A DNA stretch of 64,000 bases from Globisporangium splendens (Eukaryota; Oomycota; Peronosporomycetes; Pythiales; Pythiaceae): the NCBI GenBank assembly GCA_006386115.1, contig VFIW01000017.1:458499-522498 (forward strand), in the 5' to 3' direction. The position numbers and the translations under genes were made by a program. Position 1 is the stretch's first letter. Each line of letters opens with the position of its first letter. The notes beneath the pieces were generated by a model, which did not search any database, was not told the DNA's origin, and worked only from the letters and a program-made list of their open reading frames with translations. This document shows, in pieces, positions 20,351-33,714 of this stretch.

Positions 20351-21561
20351 GGTGGTGGGTGAAGTCAACTGGAAAAGGTGTCGCAGGTGGAGCGAACGGA
20401 TGGCGGCCACGTCAGTAAAGGCAGCGCGGCGGCAGTGGAGTCAGTCGGTCTTGGGAAAGTGGCGACGATGGTATGCGCGGCAGGACGCGAGAAGGAGTGG
20501 CGGAGCTGGCGGCGCTTGGCAGTAAATAGCGAAATCACACGCCAGCCACGCACAACGTGCGACTTGGTGGCTCTCGCTGACGTTGCTGCGCGTCTTTAGG
20601 TTGGTCGTGTTTTTTTACTTTTTTTTCGAATGCCAACGAGCAGATCCACTCCTCGACTCCCTCGAAACAGAGACCGTATGTTTGTATCGTTGAAGAAACG
20701 AAGATCGTTCTCAGTTTGGATAGACCTGACTTTAACAGCATCCAAGAAAGAGACAACGGGTGCGAGAAAAGATACCTTTTCGCGATTTGTGCGCGCTGAT
20801 TGGCTGAAATGGCGGATGGCGTGATGCAGCTGTGGCGAGTGGTGTTGCGTGGCAGGCAGGCAACTCAGAGAAAGATTTTTTCCTGTTTGTGTGTGGCTTG
20901 ATGGTGTGGAACGAGATGGAAAAAAAAAAAGAATGGAAAGAAATTGCGAGACGTCGTAGGTACGCGCGCGCGAACGAACCAAATGCGCTGATGCAGCAGA
21001 GAGCGTCTCGGGTACGAAAAGAATCAGTGCGTGTGAGGACTCCATCATCGGAATTTTAGCACAGGACTTTGATTGACAACCACAGGAACCCAAGGCGTCG
21101 CGCATCAAATGCCAACAGTTTATTTATAATTGTGTGTGGTGTTAAACGTCTCGGCGCTATTCTTGTCCTGTGCAAATGGCATGCTTGTCAAGGAGCACCT
21201 TGCACTTATTGAGCAAGACCCACACATACGCATATTGGCTTGTGTAAAGGGACGCACATATATACCTGTGCTTCCTGCCATCTTTCTTTTCTTGAGAGGC
21301 GTGCGTGCATGGCGAATGGCTTCCTTTTGTGCGCGTGAATAGTCCTCTCGGTATACAAATCACAAGACATTCCCCACAACAGTGGCATACAGTGCAAGAA
21401 ATGGAAGGATCCACTGGGACCTTGAACTTGTGGGCATCTGGTTTGACTCGCATGCTTTTTAAAAATAGCGTTCTAGGGGGCGGCGACGCTTCAAGATTAA
21501 AGAAGGAAGAAGAGGCGTCAACTGGGTACGTACGCGGATCGAAACAGAGAAAGCAGGGTCC
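20351..21561. other. Long intergenic region between divergent genes, nothing supported
   Basis: 1,211 bases upstream of both the double-bZIP gene and the coiled-coil gene. It contains an A-run near 20921 and GC-poor patches. No open frame shows codon structure or motifs. It is long for this locus and may hold extended 5' regulatory sequence of the bZIP gene. Confidence 0.4.
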
Positions 21562-23432
21562 ATGGAAAATCGCAGCGATGACGTTGGTGGACGGCAGCGC
21601 TGCACGCGCCAAGCGATTGAAGAGACGCTGCGCCGCCTGCAGGATGAAGCGCAAGCGCAGTGCGCGCAGGAAGCGCGTCGGCGCGAGGAAGAGAACGAGT
21701 TCACGAGGAGTGTCATCAAGGTGATGCAACTCGACTCGAAGGACCACGCCAAGATCCTCGTGCATGCGCGTACGTGCCAGTAATGTTTGTCTTCTGTTGG
21801 CATGTCGGCCAATATGAACGTCTGGGCTTTGTCCTTCGTCTACGCGATGGATGGGATGCGCTGCCATTTTGTATAGAGAACGTGACGCAGCAGAATGAGA
21901 TTACGAGCATTCTCGACTGCATCAAGGGGTTGGAGCAAACGTATCAACTCGAGAAGAAGAGACTCGCGAGTATCCATGACAAGTGAGGCTGCTATTGGAA
22001 CAAGGCATGACGGTGCTGTTGTCACTTTACTGCTGATGATGCGTGTGTGCCGTCTAACAGAAAAGCACGGCATGAGCGCGTGCAGCAAGAGAAAACGAAG
22101 CGCGACGATGCTGTTGCCCCGCTCCGAATGCGGTTGACGCAACTCGACTCGAGCATTCGTCCAATCTTGTCGCCATCACTGCATGCGGGTGTTCAGCCAG
22201 TCGCAACAGCACAAAACTCAAACTTGCCAGCCGTTGTCAAGCAAGAAAAGCACACGAGACTTCTTGGGAGGAAGAAGAGCACGCCGCCAAACTATCGTCA
22301 GGTGATGGAACTCATCCAGAAGACTCAACGCGAGCGAAAGTCGCTACTGGATCCTTACATGGCCAATTTAAAGGTGCGCTTGCTTATGTGCGTTTCCCAT
22401 AAAGCGGAATATTTTAATGCTGAACGAATTGCTCGGTGGATATCGCCGCCTCAATGCGTTGCTGTTGCAGCTTGCGCGGCTTTGGGAAAGTGTCAATGAC
22501 CATGACCGATCGCTTGAAGATTACTACAAAGCGTGCAAGTCGCTTAGTGACGAGCAGTTGATGAACATCCCTGCTGATGAACTCGCCGACGTTCTAGAGA
22601 AGGAGCGCTTGCGGGTACGGCAGGCGCTGATAAGTAATGCGTTGCTGATGAATAGCATTACGTGCTGCCTGCCTTAATCTGCTTTAACTATAACTTGCAG
22701 AAACGAGAAGCGCTTCATTTTCTCTTCATGCGCTCGTTGCAACTGAAGGAGCGAATCGAAATCGCAGGTACGCTGAATTTCTGTTACTCGTCACGTGAAC
22801 ATCGTCCTATGGCGCTTTGTGCTTTGTGTGCTGAGCAGAAATCATGTCCAAGTATCTAGATTTGTCAACGACGGCCGAAAGACCAAGCACGGTTGCGTAT
22901 CTAGAGAGGTAAAATAGGACTTGGTTGATCGACTACGGCAACTCCGTAAGGTTCATCGCTAACTTTGCCTTCGTAGCATCCTGCGCAAGCAAGACTACAT
23001 TGAAGATCGGACGCTTTCCACTCCAGAAGCTGTCACGACGAGCATTCTGTGCTTCAACAGCTTGGGACCGTACGTCATCCATCAAAAGTCATTCTACATA
23101 TGCGCCATTCGTTTCTTTGCCTCATCTCATCGAACCGTTGGCACTGTCCCATTGTAGCCTGACGGACCTCCGCTTCCAATTGCTCCAAGAAATGCTCGCT
23201 GCCTCTCCAAACGATCCATGTGAGGACTCCATTAGAGCGCATGCAGCCGCCTTTTTTTTCGCTTACGTGGTTCTGCTGTTGTTACGTAGATCTCATCGAC
23301 GCCGTGGAGAACATGCACGTGCGCAAACGCGAGTACGGACCCGCGAAAGCGCTTTCGGATCGATTCGTGAAGCTGCCGGAGGTCAGGCGCGCGTCGCTTT
23401 TCACGGGCCTCGCCGCGTTCCAGTACGCATAA
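21562..23432 (+). CDS. Nine-exon coiled-coil protein of unknown function
   Basis: Exons 21562-21769, 21877-21982, 22061-22373, 22471-22614, 22701-22767, 22839-22908, 22977-23069, 23158-23219, 23290-23432; 401 aa with every junction in phase. Intron 3 could instead end at 22404, but that would make a 31-base intron; 22470 has a better pyrimidine tract and normal size. The N-terminal 150 residues are Glu/Arg/Gln-rich and strongly coiled-coil. The C-terminal half is helical and charged. I do not recognise the family. No signal peptide, membrane segment or catalytic motif is seen. The high intron density is unusual for this window and suggests an ancient gene. Confidence 0.7.
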
Positions 23433-24160
23433 TGCGCGATGGAGGGTGTAATAATCGCCGCCATGGACACGAGTTGCACTTGCCGCACGAGCGAAAATGA
23501 GGAGGTTCTGCGGCAGAGCAGCTGGGTGGCAAACATTCTGAGTACTTTTGGCGGCAGCAAATCTTCAAATGGATTCATTTGTGTGGCCCACATCAACTCA
23601 TTTCTTGTGGCACGTGTGGTTTTTAGCTGGTTCACTGGAATTTTCTGGTTCGTCCCACTTTTTTGGCAAATCGTTGGAAAGTGGTTTTTGCTTTTCGCTG
23701 AATACGGTGTTGGGGTTGGTTGAAATTGAAGCGTTGTGGGGGCAGAGACGAGGTTGTGGGTTACACTTGACATGTCACGCTTCGTCTCCTGTTCGTTGTG
23801 TACCGGTACCACATTCCACTGACAGAGACACCTGCAAAATCGTATAAATTGAGACTTGCAGTTTTTATAGTAATTATTCACAGGAAAACTGCTCTTGAAT
23901 AATCCATACACCACTGAAATGTAGCCAGAGCAGTGAAGTTGCTGCTCAAAAAGCACTGTGTGATGAACACTTGCGTACTGTATGTGTACGAAAAAAGTGT
24001 CCGATTCTCTTGCCTCCCAATATTTCGCCGTTGTGTACGAGAACTGCGTTTGACAAGTGCACGCACAGTACACAGTTTGATTGCCCCGCCACCATTGCAC
24101 ACTGCGCTCACCTCACTCGTTCGTTCCTCACAGAAAAACCGGACAGGACGTCGAGAGAGA
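23433..24160. other. Intergenic region, nothing supported
   Basis: 728 bases between two plus-strand genes. The last 150 bases probably include the promoter and leader of the Piezo gene. No conserved frame or RNA gene is visible. Confidence 0.4.
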
Positions 24161-27100
24161 ATGAGCGTGCGGCGCCGCAAGACCAAGTTCGGCGCCGATC
24201 CGCCGCTGTCTCCCGGTGCGTCCGCTGCACCCTCCGCCGCCACGCCGCCGTTCCCGGCGGGGATGCCGCTGGCGGCTGCGCTGCGGCAGCAGAGCAACGA
24301 CTTCATCGTGCGCGACGGACGCATTCTGCTGACACCCGTGGCGCGCGTCAGCGAGTCTCCGCTGTCCTACGAAGAGCTCTCGACGCCGAATCTGGCCGGA
24401 AGCACGGCGTTCAGGAAACCGGGGCGCGGGCCGCCATCGCAGCGGTACGCGTCCTCCTCGCACCGTTCGTTTGCCTCGAACCGACAGCTCGGCGCATCGA
24501 ACCTTTACGACACGAGAAGGTGCGCTAGTAGCTGTTGCTATGTGTAATAGGGTGCCATTTTTCTGTGGGAGACTAACTTAATGCGACGATGACCCACAGT
24601 CAAGCAGCGAGTGAAAAAAAGAGAGGGCTGTCGTACCGCGCGATCCAGGCGCTGCAGATTCTCGCGGACATGGTCTTTGCCGTGTGTCTCCTCGTCGCGG
24701 TTGGTGCCCGCGCCAACTTCGTCTCGCTCTACTATTTATTAGTGTTTTGCTACGGCGTGGTGCAGTCGTTCCAATCCAAACCCGCGGCGCTGTCGACGCT
24801 GGTGGTCTCTGTGCTCGCGTGTGTCGCGCACGGAGTGTTCATCTACATGTTCGAGAAGCACCCCGACACAGCGAGGGATTGGACGCGAGGCTCGACGGCG
24901 TCATTGTTCGGCTTCGACGAAGAGCACAGTGCGACGGAGTACCTGGGTTCGATCGGCGTGGATGCGCTTGTCGTGTGCTCCAGTGCGATTCACTACTTCT
25001 ACGTTCTTGGACGGCTTCAGGTACACAAGCAGCATTTCGATCTCTTTGAAATGGGGGGCAATTTTCTCAACGACGCGACGCCAAGTCACTACCGGAAGGC
25101 TGCGATGCTCAAGTGGATGGAGATCCTGTGCGGCGTGCTGCTGTTTCTCACTGCGATGTCCATTCCAGCGTTTGCGACTGGCGTTTACTACCTGATTATT
25201 CTGCAGCGACTGATCAACTGGACGTTCTTCACCAAGAAAGTGACTATTGCGCAGTTGATTTACCAGGACGCATCGGGCAGGTCCAGGGTGCATTTCCTTG
25301 GTCCATCCGTGACAAAACTCGTGATTGTAGTATCGTTCGTCATCATCAACTGGTGGTAAGTATGCTTGAGTCTTCGATGTGTAGATAAAACAAAAGTGGG
25401 GAGGACTGAGCCTTGTGTTTAACGTTGTATACAACAGGTACATCTTTCAATTCAGTGAGGTGAACGACAACAAGACAGTCAAGAAAATAGCGAAATACGC
25501 CGGCTTGGTCGATTTCCGCGCATCGCACGTGGAATGGTCCTACTATCTCTTCGCGAGCTGTCAGTTCTTGCTCTTTGTGTGCTGTGCAAAGCTGTACAAC
25601 CTTCATGCCGACATCGCAAAGGATGGCGATGTCTTCCATCTCAGCGAAGCGCCGTCGCCAAAAGAAGCCGTTGAGCTGATCGGACTTGATCCGAGTGGCA
25701 CAACGTCGCTTTTGCAGCCGTCGGATCGAATCGACCGATCGTCCAGTGTTGACATTCACTACCTTCTGAGCAAGCAATCGTTTATGGTGCGCACTTTTCT
25801 TCAAGAAGGAGGTCTGCTGCTCGCCAGCGCTGCAGCTATCGTGTGGTGTGTGTCGTACCCGTCGTACGCCTCGCTGCCGTTCATCGCTTGGGCTTTCATG
25901 TCCTTGGGGTTGTATGGGCTCTCGTCGCCGCCAATGGTGATCTGGGTGCTGATCCTCTATGGCACGTGTCTGTCGCTCGTGGAGTATTTCAGTAATCTCA
26001 CGGGCGATTTCTTGAAGTCGGATTACACGATCTACGGTCTGAAGAAGTTCGACTATCCGTTTTTGGACCTCTGTGTCCACAACATCTGCCTGGTCTTCAT
26101 CTACTACTCGATTCGAACACGGTGGCAGTACCAAGATGTCATCAAAGAGTACCGGAGACAGAGAGATCTGATTCAATTGAAGTCAGCCAAGAGCGTTGAC
26201 GACTCGGGAGTTTTGAATGAAGAGGAGCGATCAAGCATGGCTGATTTCAGAATTCAAGCAGATCTGCGCAATGTAAGAAGGCGATTCTTGTTTTTCGGTC
26301 CATATCGATCGTGTTCATGATGCTAACGGTTTTGTGTGTGTGTCCAACAAATATTTGTTTCCTAATGTAGCAAATGAAACTAGGCTGGGGAAAAGTCATC
26401 GAGTTCTGGATCCTCGACGCGAAGCAAGTCATCTTCACGCACTTAGACGCACTCGTCCTGCTCACGATCTTAGGTAAGACTCAGAACTGCTCTTTGTTTT
26501 GCATGTATGGTGGCATTCTGGACGCTGACATAGGTATACAATGACTGTGATGCAGCGGTTGCCCTCAGCACAAGTGTGTCGTTTCTTCAAGTCGGATACC
26601 TTGTGCTGGCTGTCCTGCTGATGTTGTTCTTTGAACACCGTCGGCGATTCTGGCGCGTGCTGTTGTTTTATTCACTCGGGGCGTGTCTCGCTGTTTTTGT
26701 TCGGAACATCGATTGTGGCGGTGATGTGGACCTCGAACTCATTGGTCTCATTTGCTACAGTCCGACGTCTGACACATGGGGGTCGCTGTGGCCAACTCTG
26801 TTCAGTGCACAATTGCTGATCATCTTCCAGCTCGTGTTCCAGCTCGTGATCTACGTCTCAAACAAGGAAACGATCGAGGAACGCATTCGGACGATGAACC
26901 AGTCAAAGCACAATCCAATTTTCTTTGTCTCGCGCCTGGCAGTGGAAGTGGACAACCTCTTCGCTCTGGGTGGCGTAGTGCTGTGCTATGTTGCATTCCT
27001 CGTCGTTGCGATTCAGTATGAATACGGTCCAAGTCGTCTTAATACGAATGTCGTTGGCGGGATCCAGCTCGTGGTCTTGTTTACGCTCTTGGGGAACCAT

Positions 27101-30100
27101 CTCGGAGGGTTCACCTCGGCACCACGAACCTCTCTACGGCTCAAGATTTTATGGTCGATCGCGTTGCTCATCGAGATCCTGATCCTCGTGTGCCGCTACG
27201 TGTATCAGTTCAAGAGAGTGTCGTCGTACCTTGAGAAGCATCTCTTCACGTCTGACTTCATGTCTGCGAGTGATTTCGGTTTGGAAAATCATTCCTCGAG
27301 TGATAGAATCTCGGGTGTCTTTGTGTACTTGCTCCCGACTGCGATCGTCATGGCGTTATGCTTCTGGCAACTCGCGTCGCTGATGAAGGACGTTCACAAG
27401 TACGATTTCCTCGCCGTCGGTCGAAGTCTTATGGTGGATCGCATTCGATTTGCGTTCGAGACCATGCAGCAAGTGCTGATGTTGTTCAGTACGACGGCAG
27501 TTGTGGTCGTCACTATGTGGGCTGCGCTTGATGAGGTCAACTTTATCGGTGAACTTTACGTTCTCATTCTCATCGGTGGCCGACCGCTCACTTCCTGGAA
27601 GAATATGTGGTTCCCGCTGTTCTGGATTTCTGCGATCGCGCTGGTTCTGAAGTATGTGATCCAATTGGACACATTCAATCCAGAGGAGAATGGCACGAAC
27701 ACACTCTTCCGTGCAGGAGACAGCAGTGACTGGGTCGGTATGATCCGATTGCCAGAGCGCTATGATCCGAGCGTGGGTGCTTCGCGATTATGGAAGCTCG
27801 TTTCAAAGCAGCTCCTCGTCATGCTTATGTGTTGCTTGCAGAGAATGTCTCAATACTTCGATACAGCGGAGTCGAAATCGAAGCGGCAGAAGAAAGTTGA
27901 CATAGATGCGCTCGTTGCCCGCTTTGAAGAGAACTATGCTCGTCAGCTCGAAGAAGGTGGTGTCGCTCGACGTCATCGGACTTCGTCTGTGCAAGCGGAT
28001 GATGACGAAGATGATCATGTCGCTCGAACGAAAACGGATGAAAACGATGACGGCCGGACGGGGACGTTCATTTTCGACCAACCTTCAAGCTATAATCCTT
28101 CTAGTCCTGGGCGAGATGATCCGGCTGCTGCAACGAGTCGAAACGATGAAGTCAGGAGCTCAAGCCGACAGAAAAATCGCTCAGCAAGATCGGGCACATT
28201 ACTGCTTCAACAGAGCTCAGATATTGAGGTCGACCGAGACTTTTTTTCGTGCTTCCGAGACTTTTGCCTCGATTACGCCAGTAAAGCGTCTGTCAATGTC
28301 GTGATGCTCGCGCTCACGATATCCTGCTTTCTCCACCAAGACATCATCTCGATTCTGTACATGGTGATGGTGTACAGCATGATGTACGCGATGGCGTCAT
28401 CCGTGTGTGCGCGCTGGTGGCTCCTGGCGACGTTGTTTTCGATCATCATCATCGCAGAGTACTCGGTTATATTGTGGCTGCCCCCGTCGTTAGACGTCGA
28501 CATGCAAGATACGTTTCCTTGGAGGATTGTGCCCAAATCGCACCAGCAGTGGTATGTGTTGAGCGATCAGCACAAGTGGGCATTGATGGCTGACTTTATT
28601 GCCCTCCTAACCGTGTACATGCTCCCTCAATCCAACAAAGTGAAAAACGATGGTGCGCGAACCACTTTCACCACTGCGGATAGTGGGTATGGCTCGGCGC
28701 ACATCGGTGAGCGAAGTGTTTTGGGTTCTTCCTTCAGAAGCGAGCAAAAAGCGCACATGATGATCGAAGAGAGCGATTACATGTTGCTGACGCGCAAGTA
28801 TCTGTGGTATTACTTGGAATTTCTGTTCCTGTGTGCGTGGCTGCCGTTCCTGTTGGTGATCGTCTTCCTCGTCGGAGCGGAGCAAGGCGGTCTCGTGTCC
28901 ATCGCGTATCTCTGGGGTGCGGTGGTGATGCTGTATCGACTTGATGAGGCCCGTCTTCCTTCCAACCCATGGATCCAATACCTTCGGAAGTGGAACTGGT
29001 TGCACCTTTTCCTCATCGTCTTGGTTCACTCGCCATATTTGACAGAGCAGTTGACCAAGTGTCGACTTATTAGTGACGATCATGTCGAGGTTGACGATAC
29101 TGGCACTGTTGTCACGCAAAGCAGCAGTGATGGCGATTGCTTTTCCATTGCGAATGTGTTGGGAATCCAGCTGGATAAATCTCCATACGGGCTGATTGCT
29201 GTCTTCGTGCTGATCTCCATTCAGTGTGAGATGTTGCTGACTCCAGCGTACCAAGAAGTATGCAAATTCGTGCTGCACGACAGAGATCGGGCACCACTCC
29301 GTCGTGAAGAGATCGTTCGCGAGTTTTACCGGCGTCGAACTGCCCAGTGGTTTGCAATGAAAAAGGAGAAAAGCGCCGGCATTCAGCGTTTGAAGATCAT
29401 TGTGTCAAAACTTGTCCACAAGGTCGAAGAACTCATGGACATTGCGATGGGTCTCCATTACAATCTGCCCCCGATGGCGCCTACAAAGCCGATGATTGTG
29501 GAATGCACACAGAACTCAGTCACCATTGCCTGGGAACCGCCCGAGAACACGATGCACAAAATTCGGTTTTATAGAATCTCGAGACAGCAATATCCTTCGA
29601 TGACACTTCTCGGCGACTTCGGTGATATCGTCGAGATAAAGGGTAACACCACTCAAGTAACAATCGAAGGGTTGCGACCAGGTACAAGCTATCAGTTCAA
29701 AGTGTGTGCAGTCTCACGAATGGGAGAAGGTCCATTCAGCGTTGCTAGTGATCCAATTTCAACGTACCCGTTGAATCTTGACGGCTCGACGACTGCTGGT
29801 TGGATGAAGTATCGTCGTGAACATGTCCCGCTCCCGCGCTTCTCGTTTCTGATTTCATGGTTCCAGCCAAAGTTTTTGCATCGATACGTGGTCATGGACA
29901 AACGCCATTTGGTGTATTACAAGAACGAAGAAGTGGCTCTCAAGCATCGAAGCCGAAAACGTCGAAAGAAAGTAAAAACCACCTTTATGTGGAAGGATGT
30001 CGTGACGTTGCGGCTCAGTGACAAGAAGGTGCAGTTTGACGACTTGTCGCCGATGCTCTACTGCTTTGAAGTCATTGTACGACAAGATGGATCGAAACAC

Positions 30101-33100
30101 GCCGAGAAGTTCATTTTCCAGGCCGAATTGACGAAGGATTTCAACAAGTTTTTGTCGGCGTTGGCGTTTTCCGTTCCTCGAGACGCCATTGATGAATCCA
30201 TTGTCGCCTACTTGAATGAAAAGAACCTGCCAAACCCACTCGACCCGGCAAATCTGCCTTCGCCTGAAGATAATAACGAGAATTTTGATGAAGCCGCCAG
30301 TGAATGGAGCAGTGTCACAGGAGATGAAAGCTCGTTAGGTGACGCGGAAGATCAGGAGTTTGATCAAAGTTCTCCCCACGGGCTCCTTGCCTGGCGAATC
30401 CCATTGTACCGACTACTGTACAAGCTACAAAATCCTGCGTTCCAGCTCGAGACCGTTCAGTATGAAATGGATGACCAGTATGAGCCAAACCTGGGAGAAT
30501 TGTTCCGTATTTTCACCAATGTGGTTCGAAGCAACACGGCAAATATCTGCTGCATAGCGATGGTCGCTTGCTTTGCGGCTCAGGTATGCGAAAGTAGTCT
30601 GCACCGGGGTCGTATTTGTTTTTATCTTGCTGATTTCTGTCTGTTGTTCTTCCAGGCCGATATGCTCAACATGGTGTTTGTGCTTGCGGCGTTTAACTAC
30701 TTGATTGTGGAGAGTCCTCGACCGGCGTCACTGAGTTGGATCTACCTTCTCAAATATGTACGCAATGCCTTCGCCTTGATGCATGGAAACCCCATGGGAA
30801 TGTGCTCTAACGACAAACTGTCATGTTTTGTTTATCTTGCGGTGTCTATTATACCTTTGCAGAGCTACGGGGTGATTGTGATCCGCTATCTGTTCCAGTT
30901 GTCTATCTTCTGCTTTGATATGAACACCAAGGGGTACTACTACCCAAGCGTCCACCCGAACTGTGTGGCAGCCGATGCCTCAGTGACCATCACTGAGCTC
31001 AAATCAATCCAGCCGATGATCTTGTTTGGATTGTACAAATTTGATGGCACTGCGATCGACAGCGTGACGTCGATTTTCGACGGTCTGCAGTGGAATTTGT
31101 ACGTCGTGCTTTGCATAATGTGGCATCGACGTGAATTGATGACGCAAGGTCTCTGGGAGGAGGAGAATGCTGACTCTGGTGGCAACCAAATGAGTTTCCA
31201 GTCTGACGCTGCGCGAGCATATCGCTCATCGTTTGCGTCGTCTCGTGACTCGATTGACGATGCTTTCCACCAAGACCGCGCAGGCGATGGTGAGTATCAC
31301 CCTGGCATTGTTCGACCTCAGCGTCGATTGGAGACTTCAACGGATACGACGGAGAAAGACGATCGTCAGTCCAGGCAACGAGAGACCTTGCAAAGCAAGA
31401 GTTTTGGTGTAATGAGTATGACAAGTGTTGTTGGTCCAAGTACGAATGCAAACGAACTTGCTGCTGAGTTTCTGGAGGAGATTCAAGCACAGGAAGAAGA
31501 AGAAGAGCGAAAGAAAGCAGAGGCGGCGCTGGCTGCAGCCGCTGATAAAGATGATGACGACGATGACGAGATTGGGACGCCACCAAATTCGCCCCCCGAG
31601 TCGAGTACCTCGTACCCAGGTTCTTCGGTGCTGCGGCCATCGAGCTCCGAGAAAACCAGTAAAACCGTCTCGTTCCCTGCAAACATCATCAGCGAAACGT
31701 ACGCATCGGAACAAGTGGAGATTGAGGACTCGGTGGACCTCGACTTCGCGCAGCGGAAACAGTTGTCGTGGTGGGAGAAACGCTTTCCGCGCGCGTGTGC
31801 GTACTTTGACTCGGTGATCTGTGATCCGCCACCGCAATGGGACAAAGATATCCACATCGCAATCACAGGCGAGAAACCCGGACGCGATTTCTACACGGCG
31901 TCACTCACCGTCGTGCTGCTTTCGTCGGTGTATGCCGTGATTTTGTTTGAAGAAATCGGCGAACCAGATCCGAACAGCAAGTCCACCGCCGCTGCTGACA
32001 CGCGCCTGACATCCAGTTCGATGCTGTCTGCGTACTTGGTCCTCCTTGTGCTTCTCGAGGTTTGCTTTATCATCTGGGATCGTGTCGCCTACGTCTGCCG
32101 ATCGCTCAAGTCCAAGCTTGTGCTGCAGTACACGTACGCGGTTCTGCTGCATTTGTGTGTGTGGTGGCTGATCCCGTTGCACAGCCACATCTACTTTCAA
32201 CAGCGTCCGTTGTTGGTGTTCTTTTACCTCCAGCACTGCGTGTACCTGTGGCTCGGCGCGCTGCAAGTGCGCTACGGCTACCCGGCGTTCAAAGGCAGCA
32301 AGTACAACTACACAACCGAGACGGTGTACACCAAGGTGAACGAGACGCTGTTCCCGTTGGTCATGGCGGCTCCGTTCCTGTTTGAGATGCGTGCGCTCTT
32401 GGACTACGTGTGCACGAAAACGTCGCTAAGCTGGTCGCACTGGGTGCTTCTCGAGGACACGGCGGCGCATCTGTTCAACGTGAAAATGGAGATGCAAGGC
32501 CGCGTGGAGCCGAAAAAAGCCGAGATCCTGCAGGGCAAGAAACGCCAACCAACAATGGGGAAGATGATGTCGGCCGGCGTGATGCTTCTGTTCCTGCTGA
32601 TCTGTTTGGTTGGTCCGCTAGCGCTGTTCAGTTCCGCTAACCCAAGCACGACAGAGAACAAGGTGACGCTCACGGACGTGGTCGTTGGCGTCACCGACTC
32701 GCAGGGCACGCTCAGCAGTTTGTACACGAACAGCGATATCAACAGTCCAAAGTTCAAGATCTCCCGGAACACCGATGGCGCCGCGGTGCAGCGCGTCGAG
32801 TTCGACACGTTTTCGCGCGACATCTGGACGACGTCACCCCCTCGTGTGAACCAGCTCGTGAGTCAATTACAATCGACCGAAGCGCTGAACTGGACCATTG
32901 CGTTCACGTTTGAGCGTCCTGGTCCCGCCGACAACCAGGAGGTGAAGATCACGTACCTCGCGCCGATGTCGGATGACCATCGCAACGAGCTGATCCCAAT
33001 GATCAAGCAGAACGTAGACGACAGCGATGCGACGGTCGCGATCGATCCGATCAAGATCAAGGACCTGTTTCCACCGATCATCCAGTTGACAGCCACGGAC

Positions 33101-33598
33101 GGGATCCTCAACCGCTCGACGACGATGCGCTCGATCAACATCACCAAGCACACACAAGAAGGCGTGAGCTGGTGGGACGTGCGGCCGGCCAACAGCTCGA
33201 CGTTCAAGAGAGACGACTACTGCAATGTGACAGCTCCGTTTTGCCTGATCGTGGTCTCGGACAACATTGTCGACGGCTTGAACTCGCTCGGGGTCGGCTC
33301 GTACGGACTCACGGCAGTGTACGTGTTCGTTGTGGTCACGATCGGGAGTGCCGTCAAGGGCTTTTTCCGCGGCGCGTTCCTCCAGGTGCAGTACTCGGAG
33401 CTGCCGGACCCCGAGGACGTGCTCGAGCTCATCGAGGGCATCTACATTGCGCGCGAGGAAAAGTATGTGGGCCATCTCAAGGACGAAGTGCGCATCTTCG
33501 AGACGCTGATACGCGTGCTGCGATCCCCCGAGACGCTCTCCAAGGTCACAGGCACAAACATCATCCACATCCCGTCGGCAAAAGAAAAGATAGATTAG
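24161..33598 (+). CDS. Piezo mechanosensitive ion channel with inserted FN3 and PH domains
   Basis: Seven exons: 24161-24519, 24600-25355, 25438-26272, 26371-26473, 26556-30583, 30656-30757, 30863-33598; 2972 aa. Dozens of hydrophobic helices form the blade. The C-terminal region has the Piezo signatures: an extracellular cap between two last helices (about 32600-33290), then YVFVVVTIGSAVKGFFRG, a YSELPDPEDVLEL segment and a cytoplasmic tail with LRSPETLSKVTG. Piezo trimers are stretch-gated cation channels of the plasma membrane. At about residues 1658-1756 lies a fibronectin type III domain and at about 1766-1888 a PH domain, both between membrane regions and so presumably on one face of the membrane. 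The introns at 30584-30655 and 30758-30862 are multiples of three without stops, so naive ORFs hide them. Confidence 0.92.
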
Positions 33599-33714
33599 CA
33601 GGAACGAGCATCCCTCGCGCCATTTTCACCGTGGAGAATTTTGTAGCCAGAATCTTTTGCAATAAGCTTAGAACAAAACTAACTCACCACTAATTGCTAG
33701 CAGCTTTATTGTTT

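Noticed and set aside
20596..21108. Minus-strand frame of 170 codons in the long intergenic gap
   Set aside because: No ATG-anchored motif and mixed low complexity; more likely chance.
22374..22404. 31-base intron in the coiled-coil gene
   Set aside because: Too short for this genome; the acceptor at 22470 gives a normal 97-base intron in the same frame.
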